NCBI GenBank assembly: GCA_945285915.1
Contig: CALYQL010000002.1
Location: forward strand, 62,001-126,000
From: an uncultured Bartonella sp.
GTDB lineage: Bacteria; Pseudomonadota; Alphaproteobacteria; Rhizobiales; Rhizobiaceae
Reading direction: 5' to 3'
DNA: 64,000 nucleotides
Under the pieces are notes generated by a model. It searched no databases. It saw nothing but the letters and a program-made list of their open reading frames with translations, and was not told the origin of the DNA. A program made the position numbers and the translations under genes. Below are positions 53,667-63,561 of the stretch, in pieces; position 1 is the first letter of the stretch; each line of letters begins with the position of its first letter.

Positions 53667-54836
53667 TCAATGCAGTAATGGCAAATATTTCAGGATTGCT
53701 TGAGCTACTAATTCACCTGATGGCGCCGCAGTTTTCATCGTTTTTTGAATGAAATCAAATCCTTCAAGCTGTGCTGAACGGACATTGCCATCTTTCATCA
53801 ATTGTTCAACCTGTCTTGCGAGCATTCCTGGACGCAAAAATTCGTTGAAATATTCCGGCACGATCGGTCGGTCGGCGATGATATTCGGTAAAGCAGCGCT
53901 CCAAATTTTTACCCGTGGTAAAATAAAGGTTTTGGAAAATAAATCTGCTTTATACCCGAGAACCATAGGTATTCTTGATAGCGCCAATTCCAATGAAACA
54001 GTGCCTGAAGCAGCTAGTGCCGCATCAGCTTCTGCAAAGGCTGACCACTTTTCATCTTCACCGATTACAAGCTGCACATCAACATTCCAGTTGGCAACCA
54101 ATGCACGAACCTCATCAGCTATCCGTGGTAATGTTGGTAGAACAATGCGTGTGTTTGGATTACGTTGTTTTAAAATCTTCAGCGCTTGTCCAAATATTGG
54201 CATAAGGCCACGAATTTCAAACCGTCGCGAACCTGGCAAAACCACAACCGTATAATTGTCTTTTGGCTTATCATGCAATTCACTGCGCTTTGCGTTTAAA
54301 GCGAGCAGCGGCGGATAAGTGAGCAACCGGTGTCCGACATAGGTAGCCGAAGGCCCACCAAGATCCTGCATGACTTTTTCTTCAAAAGGTAGAATAACCA
54401 ATACGTGGTCGATAAAAGCGGCCATTTGCTTTGCTCGTTCTGGACGCCATGCCCAGACTGAAGGTGCAATGTATTTGATGATTGGTATATTGGGTTCAAG
54501 TTTACGAACCTTTTTGGCTACCCTATGGGTAAAATCCGGACTATCAATGATAATCAAACAGTCAGGTTTTTCGTTTGCAATAAAACGTGCCAACTTATTT
54601 ATGTGGGAAATAAGTGTTGGAAGTTTTTTGAGTACCGCTCCCAACCCCATTAATGAGATATCATCTGGATTAAACTGGCTTTTTAAACCTAGAGCTTCAA
54701 GGTGGCCACCGCCAACACCAATTAGCTTTATTTCACAGCCGGTTTTACGTGCCAATGCAGAAATTAGATCAGCACCCAACAAGTCGCCTGATTCTTCACC
54801 TGCAACAATGCCTATTTTGAGCACGTTTTTAGACAT
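53667..54836 (-). CDS. lpxB: Lipid-A-disaccharide synthase
   Basis: A 389-residue glycosyltransferase (GT19) that joins 2,3-diacylglucosamine-1-phosphate and its UDP form. N-terminal GIVAGEESGDLLGADLI, central IVLPGSRRFEIRG-like VVLPGSRRFEI, and C-terminal AASGTVSLELAL match the family. The ATG at 54836 overlaps the lpxI stop by eight bases; an ATG at 54851 is an alternative. It is the last gene of the envelope cluster, converging on the ABC ATPase gene with only 24 bases between. Confidence 0.95.
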   Translation of the reverse strand: MSKNVLKIGIVAGEESGDLLGADLISALARKTGCEIKLIGVGGGHLEALGLKSQFNPDDISLMGLGAVLKKLPTLISHINKLARFIANEKPDCLIIIDSPDFTHRVAKKVRKLEPNIPIIKYIAPSVWAWRPERAKQMAAFIDHVLVILPFEEKVMQDLGGPSATYVGHRLLTYPPLLALNAKRSELHDKPKDNYTVVVLPGSRRFEIRGLMPIFGQALKILKQRNPNTRIVLPTLPRIADEVRALVANWNVDVQLVIGEDEKWSAFAEADAALAASGTVSLELALSRIPMVLGYKADLFSKTFILPRVKIWSAALPNIIADRPIVPEYFNEFLRPGMLARQVEQLMKDGNVRSAQLEGFDFIQKTMKTAAPSGELVAQAILKYLPLLH

Positions 54837-55701
54837 AATCGTCTTTTCCAAATGTTTCGATGAATAATGCGCAACGATCTGCTTCTTCGACAGTTTGTTT
54901 TAACGACAGGATAAAACTACGGTCAGCTTCAACAGCGACACCATCAAGTCCACTATCATGTGCATTGATAATCGTACTTGGACCAATGGTAGGAAGATCG
55001 GCACGCTCATCTTGCTGTTTTTTTGCGCGTTTTACCAATACGCCACCTTTTAAAGGAATACGTTTTTCAGCCCGCATTTCCTTTATACGACGCAACATAT
55101 TATCGGTACCCTCGGCTCCCTCTACTGCCACGACACGACCGCGAACAGCAATAGCGCCTTGACCAATATCCAACTTACCAAGCAATGCTGCAGCTTCAGC
55201 AGCCAGCATGATATCACGCTTGTCTTTGTCGTTTGCGCGACGTTTTGTAAGATTAAAGCCAATTGGCGCTAATAGTTGCGGAACAACTTCATGGGCGCCG
55301 ACAACTTTAAAACCATATTTCTCAACAACACCAATAAAGGCTTTCAATAAGGCATCGTCACCTTGCCCAAGCGCATGAAACAACTTAGGCAACGCTGAAA
55401 TTGTTGTCCAATCTGGTCTTAAATCCGAAAGGTTAGGACGACTTTTAACACCACCTGCCAATATTACATTTGATATTTTGGCGCCTTTTAAGGCTTTTAT
55501 CAAACGTGCCAATTGAACAACGGAAATTTCGCAATGTTCGTATCGATAAAGCTCTGAATCAGCTTCGCCCTTAAGTGGGATCAAAAATGGCTTTTTGCCA
55601 TTGTCTTCAATCGCCTTTGCAACAGCGAGTGGTAAAACACCACTCCCTGCGATGATTGCTGTACGGCCAGAAATGACTTTATTGGCTTTGCCGTCCGTCA
55701 T
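54829..55701 (-). CDS. lpxI: UDP-2,3-diacylglucosamine pyrophosphatase LpxI
   Basis: A 290-residue enzyme removing UMP from UDP-2,3-diacylglucosamine in lipid A synthesis. The LpxI family replaces LpxH in most Alphaproteobacteria. Seen are an N-terminal IIAGSGVLPLAVA, the central ILAGGVKSRPNLSDLRPDW, and a C-terminal catalytic domain with GTDNMLRRI, KGGVLVKRAKKQQDERADLPTIG and DRSFILSL. It starts three bases after the lpxA stop, and its own stop overlaps lpxB. Confidence 0.93.
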   Translation of the reverse strand: MTDGKANKVISGRTAIIAGSGVLPLAVAKAIEDNGKKPFLIPLKGEADSELYRYEHCEISVVQLARLIKALKGAKISNVILAGGVKSRPNLSDLRPDWTTISALPKLFHALGQGDDALLKAFIGVVEKYGFKVVGAHEVVPQLLAPIGFNLTKRRANDKDKRDIMLAAEAAALLGKLDIGQGAIAVRGRVVAVEGAEGTDNMLRRIKEMRAEKRIPLKGGVLVKRAKKQQDERADLPTIGPSTIINAHDSGLDGVAVEADRSFILSLKQTVEEADRCALFIETFGKDDYV

Positions 55702-55704
55702 TAT

Positions 55705-56532
55705 TTAGTTACCGTCATCGTCACCAATATTCATGTCGAGTAGTTTTGGTGTACAATATGAACGCTTGTGATCCGCTTCTACAAAATTAATCATATCTGC
55801 AACGGCGGACGACTCTGGAAATGCTGCACGAACATCTTCTGCACGGGCGCGAACTGGTTTGGTTCTATCAAATAACATAGGAACTGCATGCCGCATGGCA
55901 TGAATTTCACTGCGAGGCAAACCGGAACGTTTCATACCAATAATATTCAAACCGCCAAGCCAAGCGTGAACACCAATTGCTGTGCCATAAGGTATAAGAT
56001 CGCCAACCAAGGCTGCCAGACCACCGACAAAAGCATGGTGCCCAACACGCACAAATTGATGCACAGCACCGCCGCCACCGATGATAACATAGTCACCAAT
56101 AACAACGTGTCCGCCGATCATAACATTATTAGAAAATGTTACATGATTACCCAACACGCAATCATGGGCAACATGGGCGTAAGCTAAAAACTGGCAATCA
56201 TCACCAACAATTGTCGTTGCTAGGCTAGAATCAGAGCCACGGTGCATGGTAACACCTTCACGGATAATACAGTTTTTGCCGATGACAAGCGTTGTACGTC
56301 CACCCTTATGCTTATTATTTTGCGGATCAGCACCAAGAACAGCATGCGGATAAACAACACTGTTTGCACCTAAACTTGTTGCGCCCATCACAACAACATG
56401 GCTCATCAAGTGGCAACCATCACCAATTTCAGCTTCCGAACTGATATGGCAAAATGGACCGATCTTGACGTTGTTTCCAAGTTTGGCACCGTCTTCAACT
56501 AAGGCTGTTGGATGAATTTCTACGCCCGACAT
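55705..56532 (-). CDS. lpxA: UDP-N-acetylglucosamine acyltransferase
   Basis: A 275-residue trimeric left-handed beta-helix protein that starts lipid A synthesis by acylating UDP-GlcNAc at O-3. Hexapeptide repeats are clear over residues 1-190, with VEIHPTALVEDGAKLG at the start and the catalytic-histidine region HVAHDCVLGNHVTFSN. A C-terminal helical domain follows. It is tightly packed between fabZ (9 bases) and lpxI (3 bases). Confidence 0.96.
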   Translation of the reverse strand: MSGVEIHPTALVEDGAKLGNNVKIGPFCHISSEAEIGDGCHLMSHVVVMGATSLGANSVVYPHAVLGADPQNNKHKGGRTTLVIGKNCIIREGVTMHRGSDSSLATTIVGDDCQFLAYAHVAHDCVLGNHVTFSNNVMIGGHVVIGDYVIIGGGGAVHQFVRVGHHAFVGGLAALVGDLIPYGTAIGVHAWLGGLNIIGMKRSGLPRSEIHAMRHAVPMLFDRTKPVRARAEDVRAAFPESSAVADMINFVEADHKRSYCTPKLLDMNIGDDDGN

Positions 56533-56541
56533 TTTTCACCC

Positions 56542-57021
56542 CTATTCCTTGTCTTCATCAGCCACCGCGATCATTGCAGCAACTTCCGCTTCTGCAACGC
56601 GGTTACCGTCAACTTCAGCAATACAAGCGAAACGTCTGATGCCACCGCGATGTTTCAACTTCTTTACATGCAGTTTAAGTTGGTCACCTGGCACAACTGG
56701 CTTACGAAATTTGGCGTTATCCACTGTCATCAAATAAACAACACCGGGCTTCTCATCGCCTTGCACCAACAAGGAAATAGCACCAGCAGTTTGCGCCATG
56801 GCCTCAATAATCAACACACCCGGCATAATTGGATTTTCAGGAAAATGTCCGGTAAAATGCGGTTCATTAACGGTAACGTTCTTAATACCAGTCGCCGATT
56901 GATCTCCATCAATATCGACAATCCGATCTATAAGAAGAAACGGATAACGATGTGGCAAAATAGATAACAGTCTGCGGATATCAACAGCTTCCAGACTGTT
57001 CCCTTTAACGACAGAATCCAT
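56542..57021 (-). CDS. fabZ: 3-hydroxyacyl-ACP dehydratase FabZ
   Basis: A 159-residue hot-dog-fold dehydratase of fatty acid synthesis. [16 protein letters not shown] carries the catalytic histidine and [20 protein letters not shown] the catalytic glutamate. It supplies acyl-ACP flux next to the LpxA/LpxD acyltransferases that draw on hydroxyacyl-ACP. It starts four bases after the lpxD stop. Confidence 0.96.
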   Translation of the reverse strand: MDSVVKGNSLEAVDIRRLLSILPHRYPFLLIDRIVDIDGDQSATGIKNVTVNEPHFTGHFPENPIMPGVLIIEAMAQTAGAISLLVQGDEKPGVVYLMTVDNAKFRKPVVPGDQLKLHVKKLKHRGGIRRFACIAEVDGNRVAEAEVAAMIAVADEDKE

Positions 57022-57025
57022 CTTA

Positions 57026-58069
57026 TCACTTCTCCTTATTGAATTTACTCATGCTTCTTAATGCAGCGACCTCACGGAACCACTGCTTAATAGGTCTAGC
57101 GGGGCTACCACCCCATCTTTCGCCATCTGGAATATCATTCATAACGCCGCTTGCAGCCGCGATTTGAACACGTGAACCGATTGTAACGTGATCAGCCAAG
57201 CCGACACTGCCACCTAACTGTGTCATATCGCCGATGGTGGCGCTTCCAGCAATGCCGCAATGTGCGGCAATAAGGCAATAACGACCAATTTGCACATTAT
57301 GGGCTATTTGTACCAGATTATCTATCTTGGTTCCTTCACCAATAATAGTATCTTTCAGCGCACCACGATCGACCGTTGTGTTTGCACCAATTTCAACGTC
57401 GTCCTGAATAATTACGCGACCAAGTTGCGGAATTTTCTCAACACCACTAGGGCCGCCGACGTAACCAAAACCATCCTGCCCTACTCTTACACCAGGATAA
57501 AGATGAACGCGGTTTCCTATAAAGGTATACTGCACCGAAACCGTTGGTGCGATATAGCAATCGCGACCGATACGACAGTTTTCACCAATAACAGCTGTTG
57601 AAGAAATTAACGTACCCGATCCAATCTCGGCACCCTTCCCTATAACGGCGCCGGCTTCTACAGTTACACCTTCTTCTAACTTTGCTTCAGGATGAATGAA
57701 TGCTTGTGGCGAAATTCCGTACTCGCCAAACCATGGTGTCGGTCGAGCGGAAGAAGGAAATAGTATACGACCTATCATCGCAAAATCGCGATGCGGCGAT
57801 GCTGTAACCAATACAGCTATATTCTCTGGAACCTTCGAAACAACATCTTCAGGACAAAAGACCGCAATAGCAGCGCTATCGCGCAGAGCCTTGGCAAATT
57901 TGCGATTTTCAACAAATACCAAAGAACCAGGTTCTGCACTATCAAGCGAAGAAAGATGTTGAATAACAGATGCGCTCAGTTCAGGATTACGGAGAGCGGC
58001 ACCAGTTAATGCTGCCGCCTCACCAACAGTCATCTGTCGGGACGGCGTAAAGAAATTTATATCCGCCAT
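57026..58069 (-). CDS. lpxD: UDP-3-O-(3-hydroxyacyl)glucosamine N-acyltransferase
   Basis: A 347-residue beta-helix acyltransferase, the third step of lipid A synthesis. The N-terminal uridine-binding domain (about residues 1-110) has [16 protein letters not shown] and [17 protein letters not shown]. Hexapeptide repeats follow to about 310, with catalytic-His region [26 protein letters not shown]. The C-terminal helix is present. It lies 45 bases after bamA in the same transcription direction. Confidence 0.96.
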   Translation of the reverse strand: MADINFFTPSRQMTVGEAAALTGAALRNPELSASVIQHLSSLDSAEPGSLVFVENRKFAKALRDSAAIAVFCPEDVVSKVPENIAVLVTASPHRDFAMIGRILFPSSARPTPWFGEYGISPQAFIHPEAKLEEGVTVEAGAVIGKGAEIGSGTLISSTAVIGENCRIGRDCYIAPTVSVQYTFIGNRVHLYPGVRVGQDGFGYVGGPSGVEKIPQLGRVIIQDDVEIGANTTVDRGALKDTIIGEGTKIDNLVQIAHNVQIGRYCLIAAHCGIAGSATIGDMTQLGGSVGLADHVTIGSRVQIAAASGVMNDIPDGERWGGSPARPIKQWFREVAALRSMSKFNKEK

Positions 58070-58114
58070 CTGAACACTTTCTCTCCCGACCTTTTGATCG
58101 GGAGAAAGAATAAA

Positions 58115-60529
58115 TTAGAACTTGGTTGAAACACCGAAGTTGAAGTTCTGTGTCCGGTCGCCCTCTTCCTTGGCAATAGGCCAAGCATAGTCGAAGCGCA
58201 ATGGACCAAATGGTGATGCCCACATCAAGCTCACACCAGCTGACGCACGCCATGCATGATTGTCACCGGTAACAGCATTTTCAAAACTGTATGATGGGCT
58301 ATAATTATTATCGTAAAGAGTTGCTGTATCAGCAAATACAGCACCACGCATACCCAAACTATCAGGCACCACTGGCATTGGGAACTGAACTTCTGCGGTA
58401 GCATTCATATACGTTGTACCACCAAGGAAGTATTTGTCGCCATCCAACGAACGCTGACGTGGACCAATACCGTTATATTTGAAACCACGGATCATATCAG
58501 AGCTGCTCTTGAACATATCAAAGATACGAACGCCATCATCTCCGATTTCGTGAATATAACCACCACCGACAGAAACAAGACCAACCAAATCATAAGTATC
58601 TGACAATGTCTTATACATCATAGCTTTACCAGTTGTCTTCAAGAAGTTGGCATCACCACCGACACCAGCATATTCCTGAACACCACGAATAAAGAAGCCA
58701 TCATGCGGATTCTTCATGTCGTCAATGGAATTATATGTCAAACCGTAGCTAATGGATGAACGTACCCAAGGACTATTTTTTGAAGCCTGAATAATTGCTC
58801 CAGAATAATCCAGCATTTCCTCATATTCTTTTGTGGTACCGTTCTCTTTAGCACGATCAGCATAACGATTTCCATGATCAAGATTATATTCTTCCTGAAC
58901 ATAATTATACGCTATGTTACCTGTTAACTGTTCTGTAATAGGTATACCGAAACGAACCGTTCCACCGCTCTGCTTAACATCATAGTCATCATTCATACGA
59001 TAAGTACGATGGAACAAATCAAAGCCTGCGGATAAGCGATACCCTAAGAAATATGGTTCTGTGAAAGACAAGTTATAGTTACGAGCATCATCTTCACCAG
59101 CACCAGCACCAATACGAACATATTGACCACGACCAAGGAAGTTACGTTCTGTAACGGATGCTTCAACTGATGCACCTGGAGAATCACCACCTGTTGTATA
59201 ACCGCCACCGATTGAGAATTCACCAGTCGATTTCTCTGTCACATCGACAACCAAAATGACCTGATCTGGTTCTGTACCCGGAGCTGTTGACACATTCACA
59301 GTCTGGAAAAAGCCAAGACCTTCCAAGCGACGCTTAGCGCGTTGAACCATTGTCTGGTTGTATGCATCACCCTCGTTCAAATCCAGTTCACGACGGATAA
59401 CATAATCGCGTGTCTTATCATTGCCGCGGATCTCAATACGCTGAACATAAGCGCGCGGACCTTGGTCAATGTTATAAACAATTGAAATTGTGTGATTATT
59501 GAAGTCACGGTCACCACGTGGCTCAACCTTAGCGAAGGCATAGCCTGAATCTGCGACGCGATCATTAATCGCCAATACAGAATCTTCAATACGCTTAGCG
59601 CTATAAACATCACCTGAGTGTGTTTTTAGAGCTTTTTGCATTGTTTGCGTGTCGATACCTTCAACGGTGCTATCTACCTGAACATCACCAAGTTTGTACT
59701 TTGCACCTTCATCGATAACAAATTTGATTTTATAAGAATTGCTTGCTTCATCAAATTGAGCATCGGCAGATACAATCTGGAAGTCTGCGTAACCATGATT
59801 GAAGTAAAAACGACGTAGAGCCTCTTCATCAGCTGCCAAACGGTCTTCACTATAGACGTCACCACGTGTCAACCAAGACAAGAAATTGGAACGCTTGGTT
59901 GCGATAACGTCGCGCAGGCGGCGATTACCGAAAGCCTTGTTGCCCTCAAAGCTAATGTCATCAATCTTTGTCTTTTTACCTTCAGTGATTTTAAAGACAA
60001 CGTTAACACGACCTTGCCCCAAATCCACTGTTTGTGCGGTAACAGCGGTATCATTACGTCCAACATAACGATAAGCGTCACGGATCGTCTGCTCATCTGC
60101 AGATAATTTTGCAGGATCAAAAGCCTCACGTGACTTCAACGAAATAACGCGTTGCAAGTCTGGGTCTTTAATCTTTTTATTGCCTTGGAACAGAACCTGA
60201 TTAACAACTTCATATTCTTTAACGGAAACAACAAGCGTATTGCCAACCTGATGCATCTTCACATCAGAAAATAGCCCCATCGCAAAAAGGCGTTTCAAAC
60301 CTTCATCAATATCATTGCTGGAAAAATTCTTTCCAACCTTGATTCCGGTATTGTCGCGAATCGTCTGCGAATCGACGCGCTGATTACCACGAACTTCGAT
60401 TGACCGAACAACAGCAGCTTCAGCAGCTCCCGTCCCCATAATCGACACCGCCACGGTTGCCGGCACGGCCATAGCTACTGTAAGTGCGAGAGCAGATGCT
60501 GCGCTAAGAAATTTCGAATTCGCCGTCAT
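58115..60529 (-). CDS. bamA: Outer-membrane protein assembly factor BamA
   Basis: An 804-residue Omp85 protein and the core of the BAM complex that folds beta-barrels into the outer membrane. A signal peptide ends near AEA (about residue 38), followed by five POTRA domains (from VVRSIEVRGNQRVDSQTI). A 16-strand barrel follows, with the conserved loop-6 VRGF-type motif as IRGFKYNGIGPRQ and a C-terminal phenylalanine (FGVSTKF). A 223-base gap upstream allows a separate promoter; it contains a short GGGCG/CGCCC stem. Confidence 0.96.
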   Translation of the reverse strand: MTANSKFLSAASALALTVAMAVPATVAVSIMGTGAAEAAVVRSIEVRGNQRVDSQTIRDNTGIKVGKNFSSNDIDEGLKRLFAMGLFSDVKMHQVGNTLVVSVKEYEVVNQVLFQGNKKIKDPDLQRVISLKSREAFDPAKLSADEQTIRDAYRYVGRNDTAVTAQTVDLGQGRVNVVFKITEGKKTKIDDISFEGNKAFGNRRLRDVIATKRSNFLSWLTRGDVYSEDRLAADEEALRRFYFNHGYADFQIVSADAQFDEASNSYKIKFVIDEGAKYKLGDVQVDSTVEGIDTQTMQKALKTHSGDVYSAKRIEDSVLAINDRVADSGYAFAKVEPRGDRDFNNHTISIVYNIDQGPRAYVQRIEIRGNDKTRDYVIRRELDLNEGDAYNQTMVQRAKRRLEGLGFFQTVNVSTAPGTEPDQVILVVDVTEKSTGEFSIGGGYTTGGDSPGASVEASVTERNFLGRGQYVRIGAGAGEDDARNYNLSFTEPYFLGYRLSAGFDLFHRTYRMNDDYDVKQSGGTVRFGIPITEQLTGNIAYNYVQEEYNLDHGNRYADRAKENGTTKEYEEMLDYSGAIIQASKNSPWVRSSISYGLTYNSIDDMKNPHDGFFIRGVQEYAGVGGDANFLKTTGKAMMYKTLSDTYDLVGLVSVGGGYIHEIGDDGVRIFDMFKSSSDMIRGFKYNGIGPRQRSLDGDKYFLGGTTYMNATAEVQFPMPVVPDSLGMRGAVFADTATLYDNNYSPSYSFENAVTGDNHAWRASAGVSLMWASPFGPLRFDYAWPIAKEEGDRTQNFNFGVSTKF

Positions 60530-60752
60530 TGGCTTCTTTACCCTTGTTTATGTTTCCGGGCGCTAACGCCCAAAACTGCTTATACACCCCTAATAACGAG
60601 TTTTTTTATACAAGCAAGACCTTCCGTTAAAATCTGCCTACTTCTTTACTCACCGTGGCATGTATGTCACGCCATTTCTTAAATATGGTAAACAGTTTCC
60701 ACCTTTATTTATATAATTTGTATCGTTTCACTAGAAAATTACCATAGCATAC

Positions 60753-61913
60753 TTAAATAAACCAACACAAATAGTCATTTGATACAGCAAATATCATAAA
60801 TGCCATAACAATAAAAAGACCAATGCTGAAGATTATTTCTTGTATACGTTTAGGAACAGGACGCCCGACTACCGCCTCTATCACATAGAAAACCAAATGC
60901 CCTCCATCCAACGGTGGAAGAGGAAATAGATTTATTAATCCAATACCGATGGAAAGGAATGCTGTAAAATTCAACAGTGACATAAATCCAGATTCACTAA
61001 CCTGCCAAGCAATTGTTGCTGTTTTTGATGGCCCACTTAACTGGCAACGGTCTTCCCGCCCCGCAATTAACCTACCGATAAAGCGAACAGTTTGCACCAC
61101 TATAAAGGTTGATCGGTCAAACGCTTCACGAATAGCCCCTAAAAAACCATAAGTGATGTGCTTCTGATATTTGGTATCAAGACGTTGTGGATTGTTCGGA
61201 TCTGCTGGGGCTCCTGCACCAATCATTCCAATGCGTACCTTATTACCGAAACCATCATCCCGCTCTGTAGGCTTTGGGGTAATTGTTAATGGAAACGACT
61301 TTCCCTCACGCTCAATTTCAAAGTTGATAGGATCACCACCATGTAAAGATACATAAGCAATCAGATCATCGAAACTATCAACGGACTTACCGTCCATTTT
61401 CAAAAATCTGTCGCCTTGTTTCAAACCCGCATTAATTGCTGGCGCATCTTCCACCAAAGATCCGACGACCGGTTCTACGGCAACACGCCCATAAGAAAAG
61501 AAGAAAAACGACAAAACGACAACGGTAAAAAGTGCATTTGTAAAAGGACCTGCAAATACAGTTGCAGCCCTTGCCCAGGCGCTGGCGGCGGCAAATGACC
61601 CCGGCATAGCTTTAGCAGACGGGTTGGTGGTCATGCTGGCAGCATCTCCATCTCCAACAAATTTCACGTAACCGCCTAGCGGTATAAGTGCCAATCGCCA
61701 ATGGGTACCGCGTTTATCAGTATAACCACACAATTCAGGTCCAAACCCTAAGGAAAAAGCCGAGGCGCCGATACCACACCACCGACCAACAAGGTAATGC
61801 CCCATCTCATGGACAAATATAATGACCATTATGGCGCCTATAACGCCAAGAACGCGCAGAAGGGGTACACCGAATTGAGTAATAAGACCTAATATATCCA
61901 AAAATTGCCCCAC
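60753..61913 (-). CDS. rseP: Site-2 intramembrane protease RseP
   Basis: A 386-residue zinc metalloprotease in the inner membrane. The HEMGH zinc motif lies in the first membrane helix (IIFVHEMGHYLVGRWCG), one PDZ domain spans about residues 125-215 (AINAGLKQGDRFLKMDGK), and the third-ligand motif NLFPLPPLDGGHL is near 325. In enterics RseP cleaves RseA to release sigma-E and clears signal-peptide remnants. It starts at GTG 61913, two bases after the cdsA stop, without a clear ribosome-binding site, so translation is probably coupled. Confidence 0.95.
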   Translation of the reverse strand: MGQFLDILGLITQFGVPLLRVLGVIGAIMVIIFVHEMGHYLVGRWCGIGASAFSLGFGPELCGYTDKRGTHWRLALIPLGGYVKFVGDGDAASMTTNPSAKAMPGSFAAASAWARAATVFAGPFTNALFTVVVLSFFFFSYGRVAVEPVVGSLVEDAPAINAGLKQGDRFLKMDGKSVDSFDDLIAYVSLHGGDPINFEIEREGKSFPLTITPKPTERDDGFGNKVRIGMIGAGAPADPNNPQRLDTKYQKHITYGFLGAIREAFDRSTFIVVQTVRFIGRLIAGREDRCQLSGPSKTATIAWQVSESGFMSLLNFTAFLSIGIGLINLFPLPPLDGGHLVFYVIEAVVGRPVPKRIQEIIFSIGLFIVMAFMIFAVSNDYLCWFI

Positions 61914-61915
61914 AA

Positions 61916-62731
61916 TCAGATCAAGTTAAACATATTGGAGGGAACATTCATATCAGATGTAACAGCCCCAACAAAATAGAGCAAAACGGCAGCATAAACC
62001 AGACCATCTACCCTATCCATAAAACCACCATGTCCCGGAAGAAGTGTTCCTGAATCTTTAACACCGAAATGTCGCTTAACCCATGACTCTGAAATATCAC
62101 CAATTTGAGAAATGATAGACAGAGCAAGCGCCAATAGCGGTATAAAATAGTTTGCTGGACTGGTATCCAATGCCAAATATGCAACCAATGTACCGCCTGC
62201 AACACCAGCTAATGCACCGCCGATAGCGCCGCTCCATGTTTTATTTGGCGAAAACCGTGGAGCTAGTTTCGGTCCGCCGACAGCACGTCCATTAAAATAG
62301 GCCGCAATATCGGTCCCCCAAACCACAGCATAAAGAAAGATGATCGCGCCAAAGCCAAAAGGTTCTTCCCCCCTTATATAGGCCAAAGACATAACTGGCA
62401 GTGTTGCATAAATATATCCACCAGCGACCCAGCCGGCATTACGCCCAGAACATAATGCCATAATGAGCGCTGAAATAATGATGTAAACAAAAACAAGCAA
62501 AGCTGAATAATCAAAAACCAATAGATAGCCGAAGACCGCATAAGTAATGCATGCCGCAATTCTGGTTATGGTTTGCCATTTTATTTTGGTAATCGTCATC
62601 CATTCATGCAACACGAAGCCACCAATACACCAGGAAAATAAAGCAAATGCAAAACCTCCGAGCCAAGTGAGCCATAGAGCGAAAGCTCCAAAAACCAAAG
62701 ATGTCAAAATTCTCATAGCAAGGTTAGACAT
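61916..62731 (-). CDS. cdsA: Phosphatidate cytidylyltransferase
   Basis: A 271-residue polytopic membrane enzyme making CDP-diacylglycerol for all phospholipids. The family signature near the C-terminus is intact: KRHFGVKDSGTLLPGHGGFMDRVDGL. About eight membrane segments are visible. The start at 62731 has GGAG five bases upstream; GTG 62737 is the alternative. It lies between uppS and rseP in the conserved cluster. The product also feeds the lipid made by the lysyl-PG synthetase encoded at 2285-4909. Confidence 0.95.
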   Translation of the reverse strand: MSNLAMRILTSLVFGAFALWLTWLGGFAFALFSWCIGGFVLHEWMTITKIKWQTITRIAACITYAVFGYLLVFDYSALLVFVYIIISALIMALCSGRNAGWVAGGYIYATLPVMSLAYIRGEEPFGFGAIIFLYAVVWGTDIAAYFNGRAVGGPKLAPRFSPNKTWSGAIGGALAGVAGGTLVAYLALDTSPANYFIPLLALALSIISQIGDISESWVKRHFGVKDSGTLLPGHGGFMDRVDGLVYAAVLLYFVGAVTSDMNVPSNMFNLI

Positions 62732-62810
62732 CTGCACTCCGATCGAAGCAAGCTCCCCAATAATGCATGGGCTTGATCATAATAATAGTTTCAACCTGGA
62801 AGCCAAACAT

Positions 62811-63533
62811 TTAGTTGGCTCCCCTCTTCTTTTCATTAATTGCGCCAAAACGGCGATCTCTCGACCCAAATTCCATGACAGCCGCATCCAATGCGCTTTC
62901 GTTGAAATCAGGCCAATAACAAGGTGCGAAATACAATTCACTATAAGCGGATTGCCAAAGAAGAAAATTTGACAATCGTTGCTCTCCGCTTGTTCTAATG
63001 ATCAAATCGGGATCAGGCATATTAAATGTATCCAAATAATCCGCGATATTGCTTTCATTAATTTGATCTGCAGTAATTTTACCTTGAGAAATATTTTGCA
63101 CTATTTTCTGCACGGCACGTGTTATTTCGCTGCGTCCACCGTAGTTAAATGCCACCACCAGATTGAGACCGGTATTGTGGCTGGTCATTTGTTCTGCCTC
63201 GTCCAGCAGGGCAACAATATCCTTGGGCACGCCATTACGATCACCAATAATGTGAATGCGGACATTTTGCGCATTCAATTCGGCCAAATCTCTTTTGATA
63301 AAAAGTTTTAAAAGCCCCATCAAATGACTGACTTCCTCAGCCGGGCGCGACCAATTTTCAGATGAAAAGGCGAAAACAGTTAGCCACTCGAGCCCCATAC
63401 GACTCGAGTGTCTTACAATACGGTGCAACGTTTCCATACCGGCTTTATGTCCAGCAATACGGGGGAGACCACGGGTACGAGCCCACCGACCATTTCCATC
63501 CATTATAATTGCGATATGACGCGGGTATGGCAT
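62811..63533 (-). CDS. uppS: Undecaprenyl diphosphate synthase (di-trans,poly-cis)
   Basis: A 240-residue cis-prenyltransferase producing the C55 carrier lipid for peptidoglycan and LPS. The catalytic IIMDGNGRWARTRG is at residues 10-23, FSSENWSRP near 75, and the C-terminal RTSGEQRLSNFLLWQSAYSEL matches the family. It starts 28 bases after the frr stop and leads into cdsA after 73 bases. Confidence 0.96.
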   Translation of the reverse strand: MPYPRHIAIIMDGNGRWARTRGLPRIAGHKAGMETLHRIVRHSSRMGLEWLTVFAFSSENWSRPAEEVSHLMGLLKLFIKRDLAELNAQNVRIHIIGDRNGVPKDIVALLDEAEQMTSHNTGLNLVVAFNYGGRSEITRAVQKIVQNISQGKITADQINESNIADYLDTFNMPDPDLIIRTSGEQRLSNFLLWQSAYSELYFAPCYWPDFNESALDAAVMEFGSRDRRFGAINEKKRGAN

Positions 63534-63561
63534 AAAACGTTCCTAACGGGCTTGAATTGCC